From positions 62,001-126,000 of the forward strand of contig NZ_JACJVO010000002.1 in NCBI RefSeq assembly GCF_014212055.1: a DNA stretch of 64,000 bases. Reading direction: 5' to 3'. A program made the position numbers and the translations under genes. Below the pieces are notes generated by a model. That model did not search any database and had not been told where the DNA came from. It saw only the letters and a program-made list of their open reading frames with translations. Below are positions 6,431-16,290 of this stretch, in pieces (position 1 is the first letter of the stretch; every line of letters starts with the position of its first letter). Source of the DNA: Cohnella zeiphila (GTDB lineage Bacteria > Bacillota > Bacilli > Paenibacillales > Paenibacillaceae).

Positions 6431-9328
6431 TTACCGCTCCTCTCCCAGCTTGACGGCTTGATGCACCTTCAGGCGGCGGATATGCGTCACCAGCAGCGCG
6501 ATGCCGATCAACATCATGACGCCGACGACGATGTACAGGCGGATCGTATCGACGTTGTCGAACACGACGCGGAACGGCGGAACTTGATTGGCCGCGTTGT
6601 CGGTCGTCTGCAGGAACGGCAGGAACAGCAGGCTCGTCGCCTTGCCGATGCCGATCCCCAAGGCGATCGACAAGCCGGCGGTGAACACTTGCTCCAGCAG
6701 GAGCATGCCCGTGAGCTGCTTGCGCGACAGTCCCATCGCCCGCATGATGCCGATCTGCACGATCCGTCCCGACAGGTTGAAAAACCAGAACAGCACGTAG
6801 CCGACGAGCGAGATAATGACCGTCACCAGGAAGCCGAGGCTCAGGATGCCGAACACGCCGCCGCGCGCGGGATGCTTGCTCTCGGTGATCAGCTCGCTGC
6901 GGGCGTCCGCGATCGACGCGATCTCGATGCCGGCCTTCTGCAGCTCCGGAATGATCGGCGCCGTCTTCGCGTCCGGCTTCATCTTCAGCCAGACGTCGTA
7001 CTGCATCATCGGCGCCTGGTCGTAAATGTAGTCGAGGTTCGCGACGATGAACGGAGACTGGTCGGGATATTGCGCCGGCCAATACGGAAGAATGGCGGCG
7101 ACGACGAATTCGACCGGCTCCTCCTGAAGCATCGCTTTGATCTGGTCTCCCGGCTTCAGATTGTACTTCTTGGCCAGGTTCGACGAGACGAGCGCATATT
7201 CCGGCGCCTTGCCCATCAAGGCCAAGTAGCGGTACGGATTTGCCGGATAAAGATCGTCGCGGAACCAGGCGACGCGGGCGAAATCGACGTTGTCGATGCC
7301 GACGATCGTTCCTTGCCCGGCCGTCCGGTCGGCGATCGTGATGCTCGCTTTGGCCTGCAGCACGCGAGCCGCGGCATCGACGCCCGGCAGCGTGCGGAAC
7401 ACCTCGAACGGAGGCTCGTTGTAGTTGATCTTGGTCGGCGTCGGCGATTGTCCTTGGCCCCCTCCGGCGCCTCCTTGCCCTTGGCCGCCGCCTTGTCCGC
7501 CTTGACCGCCCTGGCCCTGGCCGCCGCCGCCTTGGCCCGATCCGCCGTCCTCCGGAACGGTCAGCTCGGGGCTGCCTTCCCATACCGTCTGGACGACGAC
7601 GTCGGCGCCGTATTTGTACAAGATCCGTTCCTCGGAATTCAGGCCGATCGTGCGCGCCGCCGAGGAATTGTACACCCCGAGGCCGAGCGTCAGGATCAGC
7701 AGGATCATCAGCGGATAATAAGACCGGGACGAGCGCGACAGCTGCGTCAGCGTCAAGTACAGCGGCACCGGCAGGATCGCTTTCCACATCTTATTGAACA
7801 GCTTAAGCAGCAGCGGGAACAGCCGCAGGAACAGCAGGCCTCCCGCGAAAATCGATATTGCCGGCACGAAGAACAGGAACGGCTGCACGTTCAGCTGGTC
7901 CGTCGTCATTCCCGTCTTGAACGACACCATCTGCCGGTCGTTGAACAAGTACCAGCCGTACGCGGCCACTCCGACGAGCGCCACGTCGAGGAACCAGCGC
8001 TGCCAGAACGGCGACCGGTCCGTCCGCGCCATCTTGCGCTTGTAGTCGACGATCGACGTGCGCGTGAACACGAGCGCCGGAATGACGGCGGCTCCGATGG
8101 CGACGAGCACGGCCGCGACGCCGGCCAGTATTCCGTCCGTGCCGAAGCCGACCGGGATCGCCTTCCGGTTGACGAACGAGAGGAACCCGCTCGCCGAGCC
8201 GATGCTCTTCGCCATGAACCAGCCGATGAACGGTCCGATGAGCAGCGAGACGAGACCGAGCAGCGCCCCTTCCAGCAGGAAGATCAGGAAAATCTGCCGG
8301 GTGCCGGCTCCGCGGCTGCGCATGACGGCGATGTCGGAACGCTGCTTCTCCAGCGATTGGCGCGCATTCATCGTAATGAAGTAGAACACCATCGCGATCA
8401 TCGGGGCGGCCAGCGTGAACAGCATCGTCTGCAGCTGAACGCTCTGGGCCCGGAAGTCGCCGAGCAAGTCGGCGAACGAGATCTCGACCCGCGTATCCTT
8501 GAGCAGCTGGTAAGCCTCGATGTCGATTCGGCTCAGCGTATGGGACAGCGGAGTCAGCTGGCTCGTCTTGATCTCGCGGAGATCGTACGCCGCGTACCAG
8601 TTCGCCGTCTGGAGCGGAAGCTTCAACCCCTTGACGAGATCCTCCTTCATCGCCGGCTCGGCGATGAACAGCGTGTTCATCAAGCTGTCGAGTCCTTGGT
8701 ACCAGTAAGGGCTGGCCTCGTTTTTCGGCTTGAACGAACCGACGATCTCGACGCGAACCGTCGCGTTCGAACCGCCGTAGAACGGGTACAGCAGCACGTC
8801 GCCGACGTGAAGGTCGTTGCGGTACATCGCCTCCTCCATCATGACGGCCTGAACCGTTCCGTCGGCGGAGGCGCGGTCGGCGTACAGCTTGCCGCCCGAC
8901 ATCTCCACTTGATCCTGCAAGCCGCTGAACGAAGTCAGCGTCATCTTGCGCGTCCGGCTGGCGTCCACCTTGTTCGGATCTTCCGGCGTCACTTCCGAGC
9001 TGCGCAGCGTCAGGCTGCGCTGCGCGGCATCGGTCGGGAACCCGATCTTCGCCGGAACGTCCTCGGAAATGTATTGATCCACCTTATTGAAGCCGTCCAT
9101 GTCTGTCTGCCCGCTGCTGGACTGGTAGCGGATCAGCAGCGAGCCGGCGGGGAGCCCCTCGCTGTTATCCTGGAGAGATTGCGCGACGACGCGCTTCAAA
9201 GCGCCGTCGGCGTACATCGGGATGCTGGTCGTGAACGCGACCGCGATCAGCAGGCCGGCCAGCGTGCTGATCGTCAGCCAGCGGGTGTTCCACATCTTGC
9301 GGAACAGAAATCGGATCAACGCGCTCAT
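6431..9328 (-). CDS. Large MacB-like FtsX-family ABC permease
   Basis: The product has 965 residues. One N-terminal membrane segment (about 15-35) is followed by a long extracellular domain, then two FtsX-type membrane blocks: around residues 315-430 with further segments to about 560, and the C-terminal three helices (about 830-950). This doubled layout is typical of Gram-positive MacB/LolCDE-related exporters that move peptides, antimicrobials or lipoproteins or act mechanically on the wall. A Gly/Gln-rich low-complexity run (about residues 590-630, nt 7441-7560) lies in the second extracellular part. The gene is 3 bp behind the adaptor gene and 4 bp before the ATPase gene. Substrate unknown. 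Confidence 0.9.
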   Translation of the reverse strand: MSALIRFLFRKMWNTRWLTISTLAGLLIAVAFTTSIPMYADGALKRVVAQSLQDNSEGLPAGSLLIRYQSSSGQTDMDGFNKVDQYISEDVPAKIGFPTDAAQRSLTLRSSEVTPEDPNKVDASRTRKMTLTSFSGLQDQVEMSGGKLYADRASADGTVQAVMMEEAMYRNDLHVGDVLLYPFYGGSNATVRVEIVGSFKPKNEASPYWYQGLDSLMNTLFIAEPAMKEDLVKGLKLPLQTANWYAAYDLREIKTSQLTPLSHTLSRIDIEAYQLLKDTRVEISFADLLGDFRAQSVQLQTMLFTLAAPMIAMVFYFITMNARQSLEKQRSDIAVMRSRGAGTRQIFLIFLLEGALLGLVSLLIGPFIGWFMAKSIGSASGFLSFVNRKAIPVGFGTDGILAGVAAVLVAIGAAVIPALVFTRTSIVDYKRKMARTDRSPFWQRWFLDVALVGVAAYGWYLFNDRQMVSFKTGMTTDQLNVQPFLFFVPAISIFAGGLLFLRLFPLLLKLFNKMWKAILPVPLYLTLTQLSRSSRSYYPLMILLILTLGLGVYNSSAARTIGLNSEERILYKYGADVVVQTVWEGSPELTVPEDGGSGQGGGGQGQGGQGGQGGGQGQGGAGGGQGQSPTPTKINYNEPPFEVFRTLPGVDAAARVLQAKASITIADRTAGQGTIVGIDNVDFARVAWFRDDLYPANPYRYLALMGKAPEYALVSSNLAKKYNLKPGDQIKAMLQEEPVEFVVAAILPYWPAQYPDQSPFIVANLDYIYDQAPMMQYDVWLKMKPDAKTAPIIPELQKAGIEIASIADARSELITESKHPARGGVFGILSLGFLVTVIISLVGYVLFWFFNLSGRIVQIGIMRAMGLSRKQLTGMLLLEQVFTAGLSIALGIGIGKATSLLFLPFLQTTDNAANQVPPFRVVFDNVDTIRLYIVVGVMMLIGIALLVTHIRRLKVHQAVKLGEER

Positions 9329-9331
9329 CGG

Positions 9332-10447
9332 TCACCGTCCCACGACTTTCTGTCCCGGCGTCAATCCTTGCAGCACTTCGACGTCCGTCGGGGTTTGCTG
9401 CCCGATCTCGATGTCCACTTCGCGCTTGCTGCCGTCCGCTTCGGCCACCTGCACGTAAGTGCGGGCGCCGACCGTGCGCAGCGCGGACAGCGGAATGACC
9501 ATGGCGTTCTCCTTGCGGTTGACGATGACGGATACGGTGAGCGGCGTTCCCCGCGTCACGCCGGCGGGAAGCTTCGGCACGTCGACGAGCAAATATTGCT
9601 CGGGCCGCTCGATCTGGCTGCCGGTCCCCTGGCCGCCGTTGCCGTTGTTATCGTCCGTGCTCGGCTGCGGCAGCGATTTGACTTTGCCGGTCACTTGGCC
9701 GGCGCTGTTGATGTCGACCGTCGCTTCCATGCCGACGGCCACCTTCGCGAGATCGTCCTTGGAGAAGGCGGTTCCCGCGACGACCAGCTTGCTCGGATCG
9801 GCGATGATGCACACCGGATCGTAGGCTTTGACCGATGCGCCCTCCTGCACGCTGAGCGACACGACGGTGCCGGCGAACGGAGCGGTCAGCACCGCGTCGC
9901 CGATGTCCTTCTGGGCATCCTCGATCGCCTGGCGCTGCTCCTCGAAATCGATCTTCTTCTGTTCGAATTCCAGCGGATCCATCGTATCCTTGTCGCGCAG
10001 CGTCTGCTTCATCGTGAGTTCGGCCTGCTGAAAGGCGAGCTGCTGCGAGCGCAGCGCCTTTTTCAAATCCTCGACGTCGAGCTCCGCGATCGGTTGTCCC
10101 GCCTTGACGACGTCGCCGACGTTTATGTACAGCTTTTTGATGAACTTGCCGTCCAAGCTTTTGGAAGTGAAGTAGAGCGTCTTCTCCTGGGTCGACATGA
10201 TCTTCCCCGAGCTTTCCACCTTCGTCTCCAGCGTCTTGGTCGTCACCTCGTATTCGGGTTTCTTGGATATCTGCGGCAATTGAATGCTGGACAGATCCTC
10301 CTCCTCCGGCTCGTCGGGAAGCAGGCTGCAGCCCGCCAGCGCAACGGACAGCGAGACGGCCGCGAGGAAGCCCGCGATTCTCCGGCGCCGATTCCGCTCC
10401 TTCCCCGATCCTTCAGACGAAAACGCCGTCCGCCATTTCATAGACAT
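9332..10447 (-). CDS. HlyD/MacA-type adaptor lipoprotein
   Basis: A 371-residue membrane-fusion-type protein. An unusually long basic N-terminus with four Arg is followed by a hydrophobic core and lipobox ALAGC (Cys40). Then come a first half-lipoyl segment ([18 protein letters not shown]), a coiled-coil hairpin (about residues 125-180), the second half-lipoyl ([15 protein letters not shown]) and beta-barrel domains, ending [11 protein letters not shown]. The ATG at 10447 is preceded by GGAGGT and overlaps the end of the upstream ATPase gene by 35 bases. In monoderm bacteria such adaptors work with FtsX permeases, here the next gene, in one exporter. Confidence 0.9.
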   Translation of the reverse strand: MSMKWRTAFSSEGSGKERNRRRRIAGFLAAVSLSVALAGCSLLPDEPEEEDLSSIQLPQISKKPEYEVTTKTLETKVESSGKIMSTQEKTLYFTSKSLDGKFIKKLYINVGDVVKAGQPIAELDVEDLKKALRSQQLAFQQAELTMKQTLRDKDTMDPLEFEQKKIDFEEQRQAIEDAQKDIGDAVLTAPFAGTVVSLSVQEGASVKAYDPVCIIADPSKLVVAGTAFSKDDLAKVAVGMEATVDINSAGQVTGKVKSLPQPSTDDNNGNGGQGTGSQIERPEQYLLVDVPKLPAGVTRGTPLTVSVIVNRKENAMVIPLSALRTVGARTYVQVAEADGSKREVDIEIGQQTPTDVEVLQGLTPGQKVVGR

Positions 10448-11183
10448 GGTCCGCAACCTCCATAATTGTCGTATCGTGTGTGGTCATGCAGATCGACAGC
10501 TTCTCTTCCGCCACGATCTCCCGGAACACCGCCATGACCTGCGCCGCCATCTGGGAATCGAGCTCGGCCGTCGGTTCGTCCGCCAGGAGCAGGCTCGGCC
10601 GGTGCGCGATCGCCTTGGCGATGGCCACCCGCTGCTGCTCGCCTCCGGACAGCTCGAACGGCCGGTGGTGCATCCGCTTCGCCAGCCCGACCAGCTCCAG
10701 GCAGGACGTGATGCGCTTCTTCCACTCCGACCGGGGCGTGCCGGCCATGCGCAGCGACAGCTCTACGTTCTCGTAGGCGGACAGCAGCGGAAGCAAGGCG
10801 TACGCTTGGAAAATAAAGCCGATATCCTTCCGCCGCACCGCGGTCCGGCGGTCGTCGTCCCACTCGTGGAACGGCTGGCCGCGAAAACGGATCTGTCCCT
10901 TCGTCGGAACGTCCAGGCCGCCCATGAGGTTCATCAGCGTCGTTTTGCCGGAACCGGATCGGCCTTTGAGCATAACAAGCTGCTCGGAATACAGCTTGAG
11001 ATCGATTCCTTTGAGCACGCGCAGCTTCTGGTGGCCGACGTCGAACGAACGCTCGACGCCGCTCACGACGAGCAGCGGTTCCGCGCTCGCCGGCCGCGCG
11101 GGGCCGCCGATGTCTCTCTGTCCGGCCTGCCCCGCACCGTCCGGTTCCGCCGGCGGTTTGCGGCGTTGCTTCCATGCAAGCAT
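10413..11183 (-). CDS. ABC exporter ATPase (LolD/MacB type)
   Basis: The product has 256 residues. After a 35-residue Pro/Gly/Ala-rich N-terminal extension comes a canonical nucleotide-binding domain: Walker A GRSGSGKT (74-81), Q-loop FIFQ, signature LSGGEQQR (178-185), Walker B LLLADEPT and H-loop TTHD (about 234-237). It is the first gene of the leftward export operon. The operon thus encodes two different ATPases for one evident FtsX permease; they could form a heterodimer, or one could serve another complex. Confidence 0.92.
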   Translation of the reverse strand: MLAWKQRRKPPAEPDGAGQAGQRDIGGPARPASAEPLLVVSGVERSFDVGHQKLRVLKGIDLKLYSEQLVMLKGRSGSGKTTLMNLMGGLDVPTKGQIRFRGQPFHEWDDDRRTAVRRKDIGFIFQAYALLPLLSAYENVELSLRMAGTPRSEWKKRITSCLELVGLAKRMHHRPFELSGGEQQRVAIAKAIAHRPSLLLADEPTAELDSQMAAQVMAVFREIVAEEKLSICMTTHDTTIMEVADHVYEMADGVFV

Positions 11184-11204
11184 TTACCCGTTTCCCTCCC
11201 TCTT

Positions 11205-11226
11205 CCAGAACGCTTTCACAATTATA
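11205..11226 (-). promoter_or_regulatory. Candidate -10 box and cre-like site for the export operon
   Basis: Read leftward, TATAAT (11226-11221) is followed 2 bases later by TGAAAGCGTTCTGG (11218-11205), which agrees with 12 of 14 positions of the CcpA cre consensus. A site here would overlap the transcription start and suggest catabolite repression. No good -35 box is visible, so the promoter assignment is weak. Confidence 0.35.
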
Positions 11227-11348
11227 ACGAGGAGAATCGGCAAAAAGTTACGCCTTTAGCATATTTTTATGAGAATCATGAGAAAGCCCTCAGAACCATT
11301 TTTTCGACATCTTTCGCCAATCCGCGGTCGCATTTTTTTCGCTTCCTC

Positions 11349-11378
11349 TTTATAAGCAGGGGAACTTTTGTGTATGAT
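11349..11378 (+). promoter_or_regulatory. Candidate promoter of glnS
   Basis: TTTATA (11349-11354), an 18-bp spacer and TATGAT (11373-11378) stand 40 bases before the proposed glnS start. The match to the SigA consensus is moderate. No T-box motif is seen here. Confidence 0.35.
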
Positions 11379-11417
11379 GAAGAAATAACATGCTACTGGC
11401 GAGGAAGGTTGATCGGA

Positions 11418-13094
11418 TTGGATAGCAGCGCGACATCATCCAACTTTATCAAAACCATCATGGAAGAAGATTTGGCCGCCGGCAAAGTGACCGAGATCGT
11501 CACCCGTTTCCCGCCGGAGCCGAACGGTTACTTGCATATCGGGCACGCCAAATCGATCTGCCTGAATTTCGGGCTGGCCGACGATTTCGGCGGGCGCACC
11601 AACCTGCGGTTCGACGATACCAACCCGGTCAAGGAAGACGTCGAATACGTCGAGTCGATCAAGCGGGACGTGCAGTGGCTCGGCTTCGACTGGGACGGCT
11701 TGTTCTTCGCTTCCGACTATTTCGGCAGAATGTACGAGAAGGCTCGGCTTCTTATCGACAAAGGGCTGGCCTATGTCGACGACCAGAACGCGGACCGGAT
11801 CCGCGAGTCTCGCGGCACGCTGACGGAGCCCGGCATCGAGAGCCCGTTCCGCAACCGCTCCGCGGAAGAGAATCTGGCGCTGTTCGAGAGAATGAAGAAC
11901 GGCGAATTCGGCAACGGAGAGAAGGTGCTCCGCGCCAAGATCGACATGGCTTCGCCGAACATCAACATGCGCGACCCGGTCATCTACCGGATCGTTCACG
12001 CCCATCACCACAACACGGGCGACGCCTGGTGCATCTACCCGATGTACGCGTTCGCGCATCCGCTCGAGGACGCGTTCGAAGGCGTGACCCACTCGATCTG
12101 CACGCTTGAATTCGAGGATCAGCGGCCGTTCTATGACTGGGTAATCGAGCATTGCGAGACGGAGGCGAAGCCTCATCAATACGAGTTCAGCAGGCTCGTC
12201 ATCGACAAGATGCCCGTTACAAGCAAGCGCAAGCTGAAGCTGCTCGTAGACAACGGAATCGTAGACGGATGGGACGACCCCCGCCTGCCGACGATTTCCG
12301 GGCTGCGCCGCAAAGGCTACACGCCGGAAGCGATCCGCCATTTTTGCCGCGAAGTCGGCGTGAGCAAGAGCTTCGGGATCGTCGACGAGCGCATGCTCGA
12401 GCACTTCATCCGCGAGGACCTGAAGCTGAAGGCGCTGCGCACGATGGCCGTGCTGCGGCCGCTCAAAGTCGTCATCACGAACTACCCCGAAGACGGGAGC
12501 GAGTGGCTGGAGGCCGAGAACAACGCGGAGAACGAAGAGATGGGAACGCGGCAAATTCCGTTTTCGCGGGAAATCTTCATCGAGCGCGACGACTTCATGG
12601 AAGTGCCGCCGCCCAAGTATTTCCGGCTGTTCCCCGGCAATGAGGTAAGGCTCAAGAACGCCTACTTCATCAAATGCGAGGAAGTCGTCAAAAACGGGGC
12701 GGGAGAAGTGACGGAGCTTCGCTGCACGTACGATCCCGAGACGAAGAGCGGCACCGGATTTACGGGCCGCAAGGTGAAGGGGACGATCCACTGGGTCGAC
12801 GCTTCGCAGGCGGTGCCGGCCGAGTTCCGGTTGTTCGAGCCGCTCGTGCAGGACGAAGCGGAAGAGACGGAGGAAACCGAAAACTCCTCCTTCCTGGACC
12901 GGATCAATCCGAACTCGCTGGAGACGCTGCAAGGCTACGTGGAGCCGGGCATGAAGGAAGCGGCCGGCGGGGACAAGTTCCAATTTTTCCGCCACGGCTA
13001 CTTCAACGTCGACCCGAACTTGAGCGGTCCGGACCGGCCGGTGTTCAACCGGATCGTCTCTTTGAAAAGCTCTTTTGAAATTCCGAAAGCCTAA
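11418..13094 (+). CDS. glnS: Glutaminyl-tRNA synthetase
   Basis: A 558-residue class I synthetase that charges tRNA-Gln directly. The class I motif [14 protein letters not shown] lies near residue 35, LRFDDTNP follows, and the second signature is of the VTSKRKL form. The C-terminal anticodon-binding barrels run from about residue 340. The length matches bacterial GlnRS without a YqeY extension. A TTG start at 11418 is chosen because GAGGAAGG lies 9 bases upstream and the residues after it match the normal N-terminus; the open frame extends far upstream but overlaps the opposite operon. Bacillus lacks GlnRS and uses GatCAB, so this gene is notable although known in related genera. Confidence 0.95.
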   Translation: MDSSATSSNFIKTIMEEDLAAGKVTEIVTRFPPEPNGYLHIGHAKSICLNFGLADDFGGRTNLRFDDTNPVKEDVEYVESIKRDVQWLGFDWDGLFFASDYFGRMYEKARLLIDKGLAYVDDQNADRIRESRGTLTEPGIESPFRNRSAEENLALFERMKNGEFGNGEKVLRAKIDMASPNINMRDPVIYRIVHAHHHNTGDAWCIYPMYAFAHPLEDAFEGVTHSICTLEFEDQRPFYDWVIEHCETEAKPHQYEFSRLVIDKMPVTSKRKLKLLVDNGIVDGWDDPRLPTISGLRRKGYTPEAIRHFCREVGVSKSFGIVDERMLEHFIREDLKLKALRTMAVLRPLKVVITNYPEDGSEWLEAENNAENEEMGTRQIPFSREIFIERDDFMEVPPPKYFRLFPGNEVRLKNAYFIKCEEVVKNGAGEVTELRCTYDPETKSGTGFTGRKVKGTIHWVDASQAVPAEFRLFEPLVQDEAEETEETENSSFLDRINPNSLETLQGYVEPGMKEAAGGDKFQFFRHGYFNVDPNLSGPDRPVFNRIVSLKSSFEIPKA

Positions 13095-13112
13095 AGACAA
13101 AGTCGCTCTGCC

Positions 13113-13150
13113 GGCTCCATTTCTTCGCCTCCGGCGAAGGAGATGGGGCC
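13113..13150 (+). terminator. Hairpin after glnS
   Basis: GGCTCCATTTCTTCGCC and a nearly complementary GGCGAAGGAGATGGGGCC are separated by a 3-base loop. The following T tract is broken (GTTGCGTTTCC), so this is either a weak terminator or an mRNA-stabilising hairpin before the next gene. Confidence 0.45.
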
Positions 13151-13192
13151 GTTGCGTTTCCATTCCCCATCCGTGAAAAGGAGCGTGATGAA

Positions 13193-14533
13193 ATGATGTT
13201 TAAACGACCTGCCGCCGCGATGACGCTCGCCGCCGCGATGCTCGTGGCCGGATGCTCCGGGAACGGCAATGCGGGGACGTCTTCTCCGGTTCCGTCGTCG
13301 GCCGCCCCGTCCTCCGCCTCCTCGGCACCGACGCCGAGCGCAACGCCCTCCGGATCGGCTCCGTCCGCCGGCGCGCCGTCCAGCCCGTCTTCTTCGGCAA
13401 CGCCGCCCGCTTCGTCCAGCCCGTCCGCAAGCGAGGATCCGATCCAGCGCAAGGTCGACTCGATGTCGCTGGAAGAGAAGATCGGGCAAATGATCCTGGC
13501 GGGAGTCGCAGGCACGACGCTGAGCACGAACGACAAAAAGATGATCGCCGAAGACAAGATCGGAGGCGTCATCCTGTATGCGAACAATATTAAAGATTTG
13601 AACGGCGCCGTCTCGCTGATCAACGCCTTGAAAAAAACGAACGTCCCCAATCCCGCGCCGCTGCTCGTCGGCGTCGATCAGGAAGGGGGACGCGTCAACC
13701 GGCTGCCCGGCGAATTCGTCAAGATGCCGCCGAACCGCACCGTCGGCGACGCCGGCAAGCCGGAGCTGGCCGGCGAGATGGGCAAGCTGATCGGCCGCGA
13801 GCTGAAGGCCATCGGCGTCAACCTTGATTTCGCGCCGGTGCTGGACGTCAACAGCAATCCGAACAATCCCGTCATCGGCGACCGTTCGTTCGGCAGCTCG
13901 GCTTCTCTCGTCGCCAGCCTCGGCCTGCCCGAGCTGGAAGGAATCCGCGGAGAAGGCATCATCCCCGTCGTGAAGCATTTTCCCGGACATGGGGACACCT
14001 CGGTCGATTCCCATCTGGATCTGCCTGTCGTGAACAAAACGACGCAGCAGCTCGCCAAGCTGGAATGGATCCCGTTCCAGGCCGCGATCAAGGACCATGT
14101 CGAGGCGGTCATGGTCGCCCATATTCTGTTCCCGAAGCTCGACGCCGACAAGCCGGCGTCGCTGTCTGCCGAGATCGTCGGCAAGCTGCTGCGCGATCAA
14201 ATGAACTACGACGGCGTCGTCTTCACCGACGATCTGACGATGGGCGCGATCGTCAAGCATTATACGCTCGCGCAGGCGGCCGTCGACGCCGTGCTGGCCG
14301 GCGACGACATTCTGCTCGTGGGGCACGGCTACGACGACGAGCGCACGGTGTTCGATACGCTGCTGGCCAAGGTCAAGGACGGCACGATTCCCGAGTCGCG
14401 GATCGACGGGAGCGCGTACCGCATTTTGAAGCTCAAAACGGCTTTCCAGCTCCACGACCGTTCCACTCCGGTACCGGACCTGACGTCGATCAACGCGGAC
14501 GTCAGCGCCTGGCTGAAGCAGGTCGAGTCCTAA
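13193..14533 (+). CDS. GH3 family beta-N-acetylglucosaminidase-like lipoprotein
   Basis: A 446-residue secreted lipoprotein: signal peptide with lipobox LVAGC (Cys21), a Ser/Pro/Ala-rich spacer to about residue 80, then a GH3 catalytic domain. The NagZ hallmarks are present: KHFPGHGDTSVDSH starting at Lys261, which carries the His/Asp acid-base dyad on a flexible loop, and VVFTDDLTMGAI with the likely nucleophile Asp346. Such enzymes remove GlcNAc from muropeptides or other glycans. The lipid anchor and spacer suggest work at the outer membrane face, within the wall. AAAGGAG precedes the start; a second ATG follows directly. It converges with an SLH-GH18 gene. Confidence 0.9.
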   Translation: MMFKRPAAAMTLAAAMLVAGCSGNGNAGTSSPVPSSAAPSSASSAPTPSATPSGSAPSAGAPSSPSSSATPPASSSPSASEDPIQRKVDSMSLEEKIGQMILAGVAGTTLSTNDKKMIAEDKIGGVILYANNIKDLNGAVSLINALKKTNVPNPAPLLVGVDQEGGRVNRLPGEFVKMPPNRTVGDAGKPELAGEMGKLIGRELKAIGVNLDFAPVLDVNSNPNNPVIGDRSFGSSASLVASLGLPELEGIRGEGIIPVVKHFPGHGDTSVDSHLDLPVVNKTTQQLAKLEWIPFQAAIKDHVEAVMVAHILFPKLDADKPASLSAEIVGKLLRDQMNYDGVVFTDDLTMGAIVKHYTLAQAAVDAVLAGDDILLVGHGYDDERTVFDTLLAKVKDGTIPESRIDGSAYRILKLKTAFQLHDRSTPVPDLTSINADVSAWLKQVES

Positions 14534-14574
14534 AAGCCCGCAACCGCGAACCCGCTCTGGAGGCCGCGGCTCTT

Positions 14575-16179
14575 CTAGAACCGGATCGTGCCGTATTTGG
14601 CCGCGTTCCGCAGACTCGCCCATACGTCCGGCGTCTCCGAGCCGATCGACCAATACGCAAGCCCGGCCGCTCCCCGCTGAGCGGCCGCTTGCGCTTTCAG
14701 CAAGAGGGAGCGGCTGTTCTCGGTCCAGATCCGGAAGGATGACGCGCCTTTGGAGAAGGAAATGACGTATTGTCCGAGCGAATCGTTCCAGGACCGGGCC
14801 GCGGAGCTCAAAGAGGACACCAGCCTGTCTTGTTGAGCGAGCGTGAGGTCCGTCGATGACACCTTCGGTGACGTTGTCCATTCTCTCGTATAGAACGGCA
14901 GCGCGACGATCGTCCGGGATGCGGGCACGTCGGCGAGCAGCTTGTCGATTCCCTGCTTCAGCCACGGCAGCGAAGAGACGGATCCGGGCATTCCGCTCCC
15001 GGCCCAATTCTCGTCGTACCCCATCAGCACTATGTAGTCCGCTTGCTTGCCCAATTGGGCGTAGTCGGTCGCCGCCGTCCAGTCCTGCCCGCGATCCGGC
15101 GAGACGTCCACCGACAGCTTCTTCCCGTTCTGGTGCAGCGCCGCCGCCAATTCCGTCACGAACGCCGTATAGCCGGATCGGTCGTCCGCCCCGACGTTCT
15201 CGAAGTCCAGGTTGAGGCCGTCCATGCCGTACTTTTGGACGAGAAAGACGATCTTGTCGATCACTGTCTTGCGGTTCGCGGAACTGCTCAGCAATTGGTG
15301 CGAGAAGTCCGCGTCCGATCGATTCCCGAACATCCCCCACACCTGCTTGCCGTTCACCGCAGCCCACGTCAGGAGCGCCGGGTCCGTATTGTCCTCGAAA
15401 TCGGCCGCCCCGTCCAGGAAAAACACGCGCGGAACGAGCACGTTGATGCTCGAACGCTTCACGCTCGCGATAAATTGATCGGTCGTCTGCTGGTACTGCC
15501 AGCCAAGCTGCAGGCCGAGGTCGGGCTTCGCCGCCATCAACGTCACATAGGCGCCGTTCTCCTCCACCCGGCTCAGCAGGACGGCGATCTCCGCGCGGCT
15601 CAGCGCATCCTTGGGCCTGAATTTGCCGGCGTCCCCGCTCATCAAGCCGGCGGCCTCAACCGCCTGAACCGATCCGACAGCCCAGGACGAGACCATGGCG
15701 GCGTCCCGATCGGACAAGCTCGCGGAAGAGGGTACTTGAAGCTTCAAGGCTCGCGCGAGGATGACGGCCGCCTGTTCCCGGGTTACCGAGCCGTTCGGAG
15801 CGAACACGCCGCCGGACATTCCCTCAATAAGCCCAAGCTGGGAAGCCGCTTCGACCGAGCCGTAATACCAGGCGGCAACCGGCGTGTCCCGGTAAGTCGG
15901 GATGGCGCTGTTTACCGTCTCCAGTCCGAACAAACGCACGAGAAGAGACGCGAATTCGGACCGCGTCACCGGACTGTTCGGCCGGAAGGCGCGGGGCGCG
16001 ACGCCGTTTAATAGACCTTGCTCATATAGAGACACGATTTCTTGTTTGGCGAAACTGGATGAAATATCGTCAAAAGGCAATCCGGCAGCTGCCGCCGGAG
16101 CCGAGGCTGCCGCCCCCCCGAACGCGCTCGTCAGCAAGCCCGCCGCGAGCAGCGGAGACAGCTTCTTGAAACCTATCAC
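14575..16179 (-). CDS. SLH-domain GH18 family glycosidase
   Basis: The product has about 534 residues. A signal peptide is followed by three S-layer-homology modules (about residues 30-85, 90-145 and 150-205, each with a F-x-P-x-x-x-x-x-R-x-E/Q type signature) and a GH18 catalytic barrel. The barrel carries MDGLNLDFEN, in which Glu327 is the expected catalytic acid, and a substrate strand YIVLMGYDENW, as in YaaH/SleL-type spore or wall hydrolases. SLH modules would bind pyruvylated wall polymer. The GTG at 16179 is chosen because GAGGAAAGAGGG stands 8 bases upstream; an ATG at 16209 has no ribosome site. It probably cleaves amino-sugar polymers at the cell surface. Confidence 0.88.
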   Translation of the reverse strand: MIGFKKLSPLLAAGLLTSAFGGAAASAPAAAAGLPFDDISSSFAKQEIVSLYEQGLLNGVAPRAFRPNSPVTRSEFASLLVRLFGLETVNSAIPTYRDTPVAAWYYGSVEAASQLGLIEGMSGGVFAPNGSVTREQAAVILARALKLQVPSSASLSDRDAAMVSSWAVGSVQAVEAAGLMSGDAGKFRPKDALSRAEIAVLLSRVEENGAYVTLMAAKPDLGLQLGWQYQQTTDQFIASVKRSSINVLVPRVFFLDGAADFEDNTDPALLTWAAVNGKQVWGMFGNRSDADFSHQLLSSSANRKTVIDKIVFLVQKYGMDGLNLDFENVGADDRSGYTAFVTELAAALHQNGKKLSVDVSPDRGQDWTAATDYAQLGKQADYIVLMGYDENWAGSGMPGSVSSLPWLKQGIDKLLADVPASRTIVALPFYTREWTTSPKVSSTDLTLAQQDRLVSSLSSAARSWNDSLGQYVISFSKGASSFRIWTENSRSLLLKAQAAAQRGAAGLAYWSIGSETPDVWASLRNAAKYGTIRF

Positions 16180-16290
16180 GCGAGAATCCCTCTTTCCTCG
16201 TAGGACCATTCTATTACTCTATCCTATCAGATCGGAGGGGGCTGGATAAATCCTTAAAATGCGGATCTTCGACAATATTTTTCCTGCTCG

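Noticed and set aside
6401..10465. Very long open frame on the plus strand opposite the export operon
   Set aside because: Its product is made up of His, Arg, Asp and Gln runs with no domain, no start signal and full overlap with well-supported genes on the minus strand; it is a high-GC antisense shadow.
13091..15367. 758-codon minus-strand open frame over the GH3 gene
   Set aside because: It crosses both the GH3 and GH18 genes in a different frame and shows only low-complexity Arg/Gly/Asp sequence.
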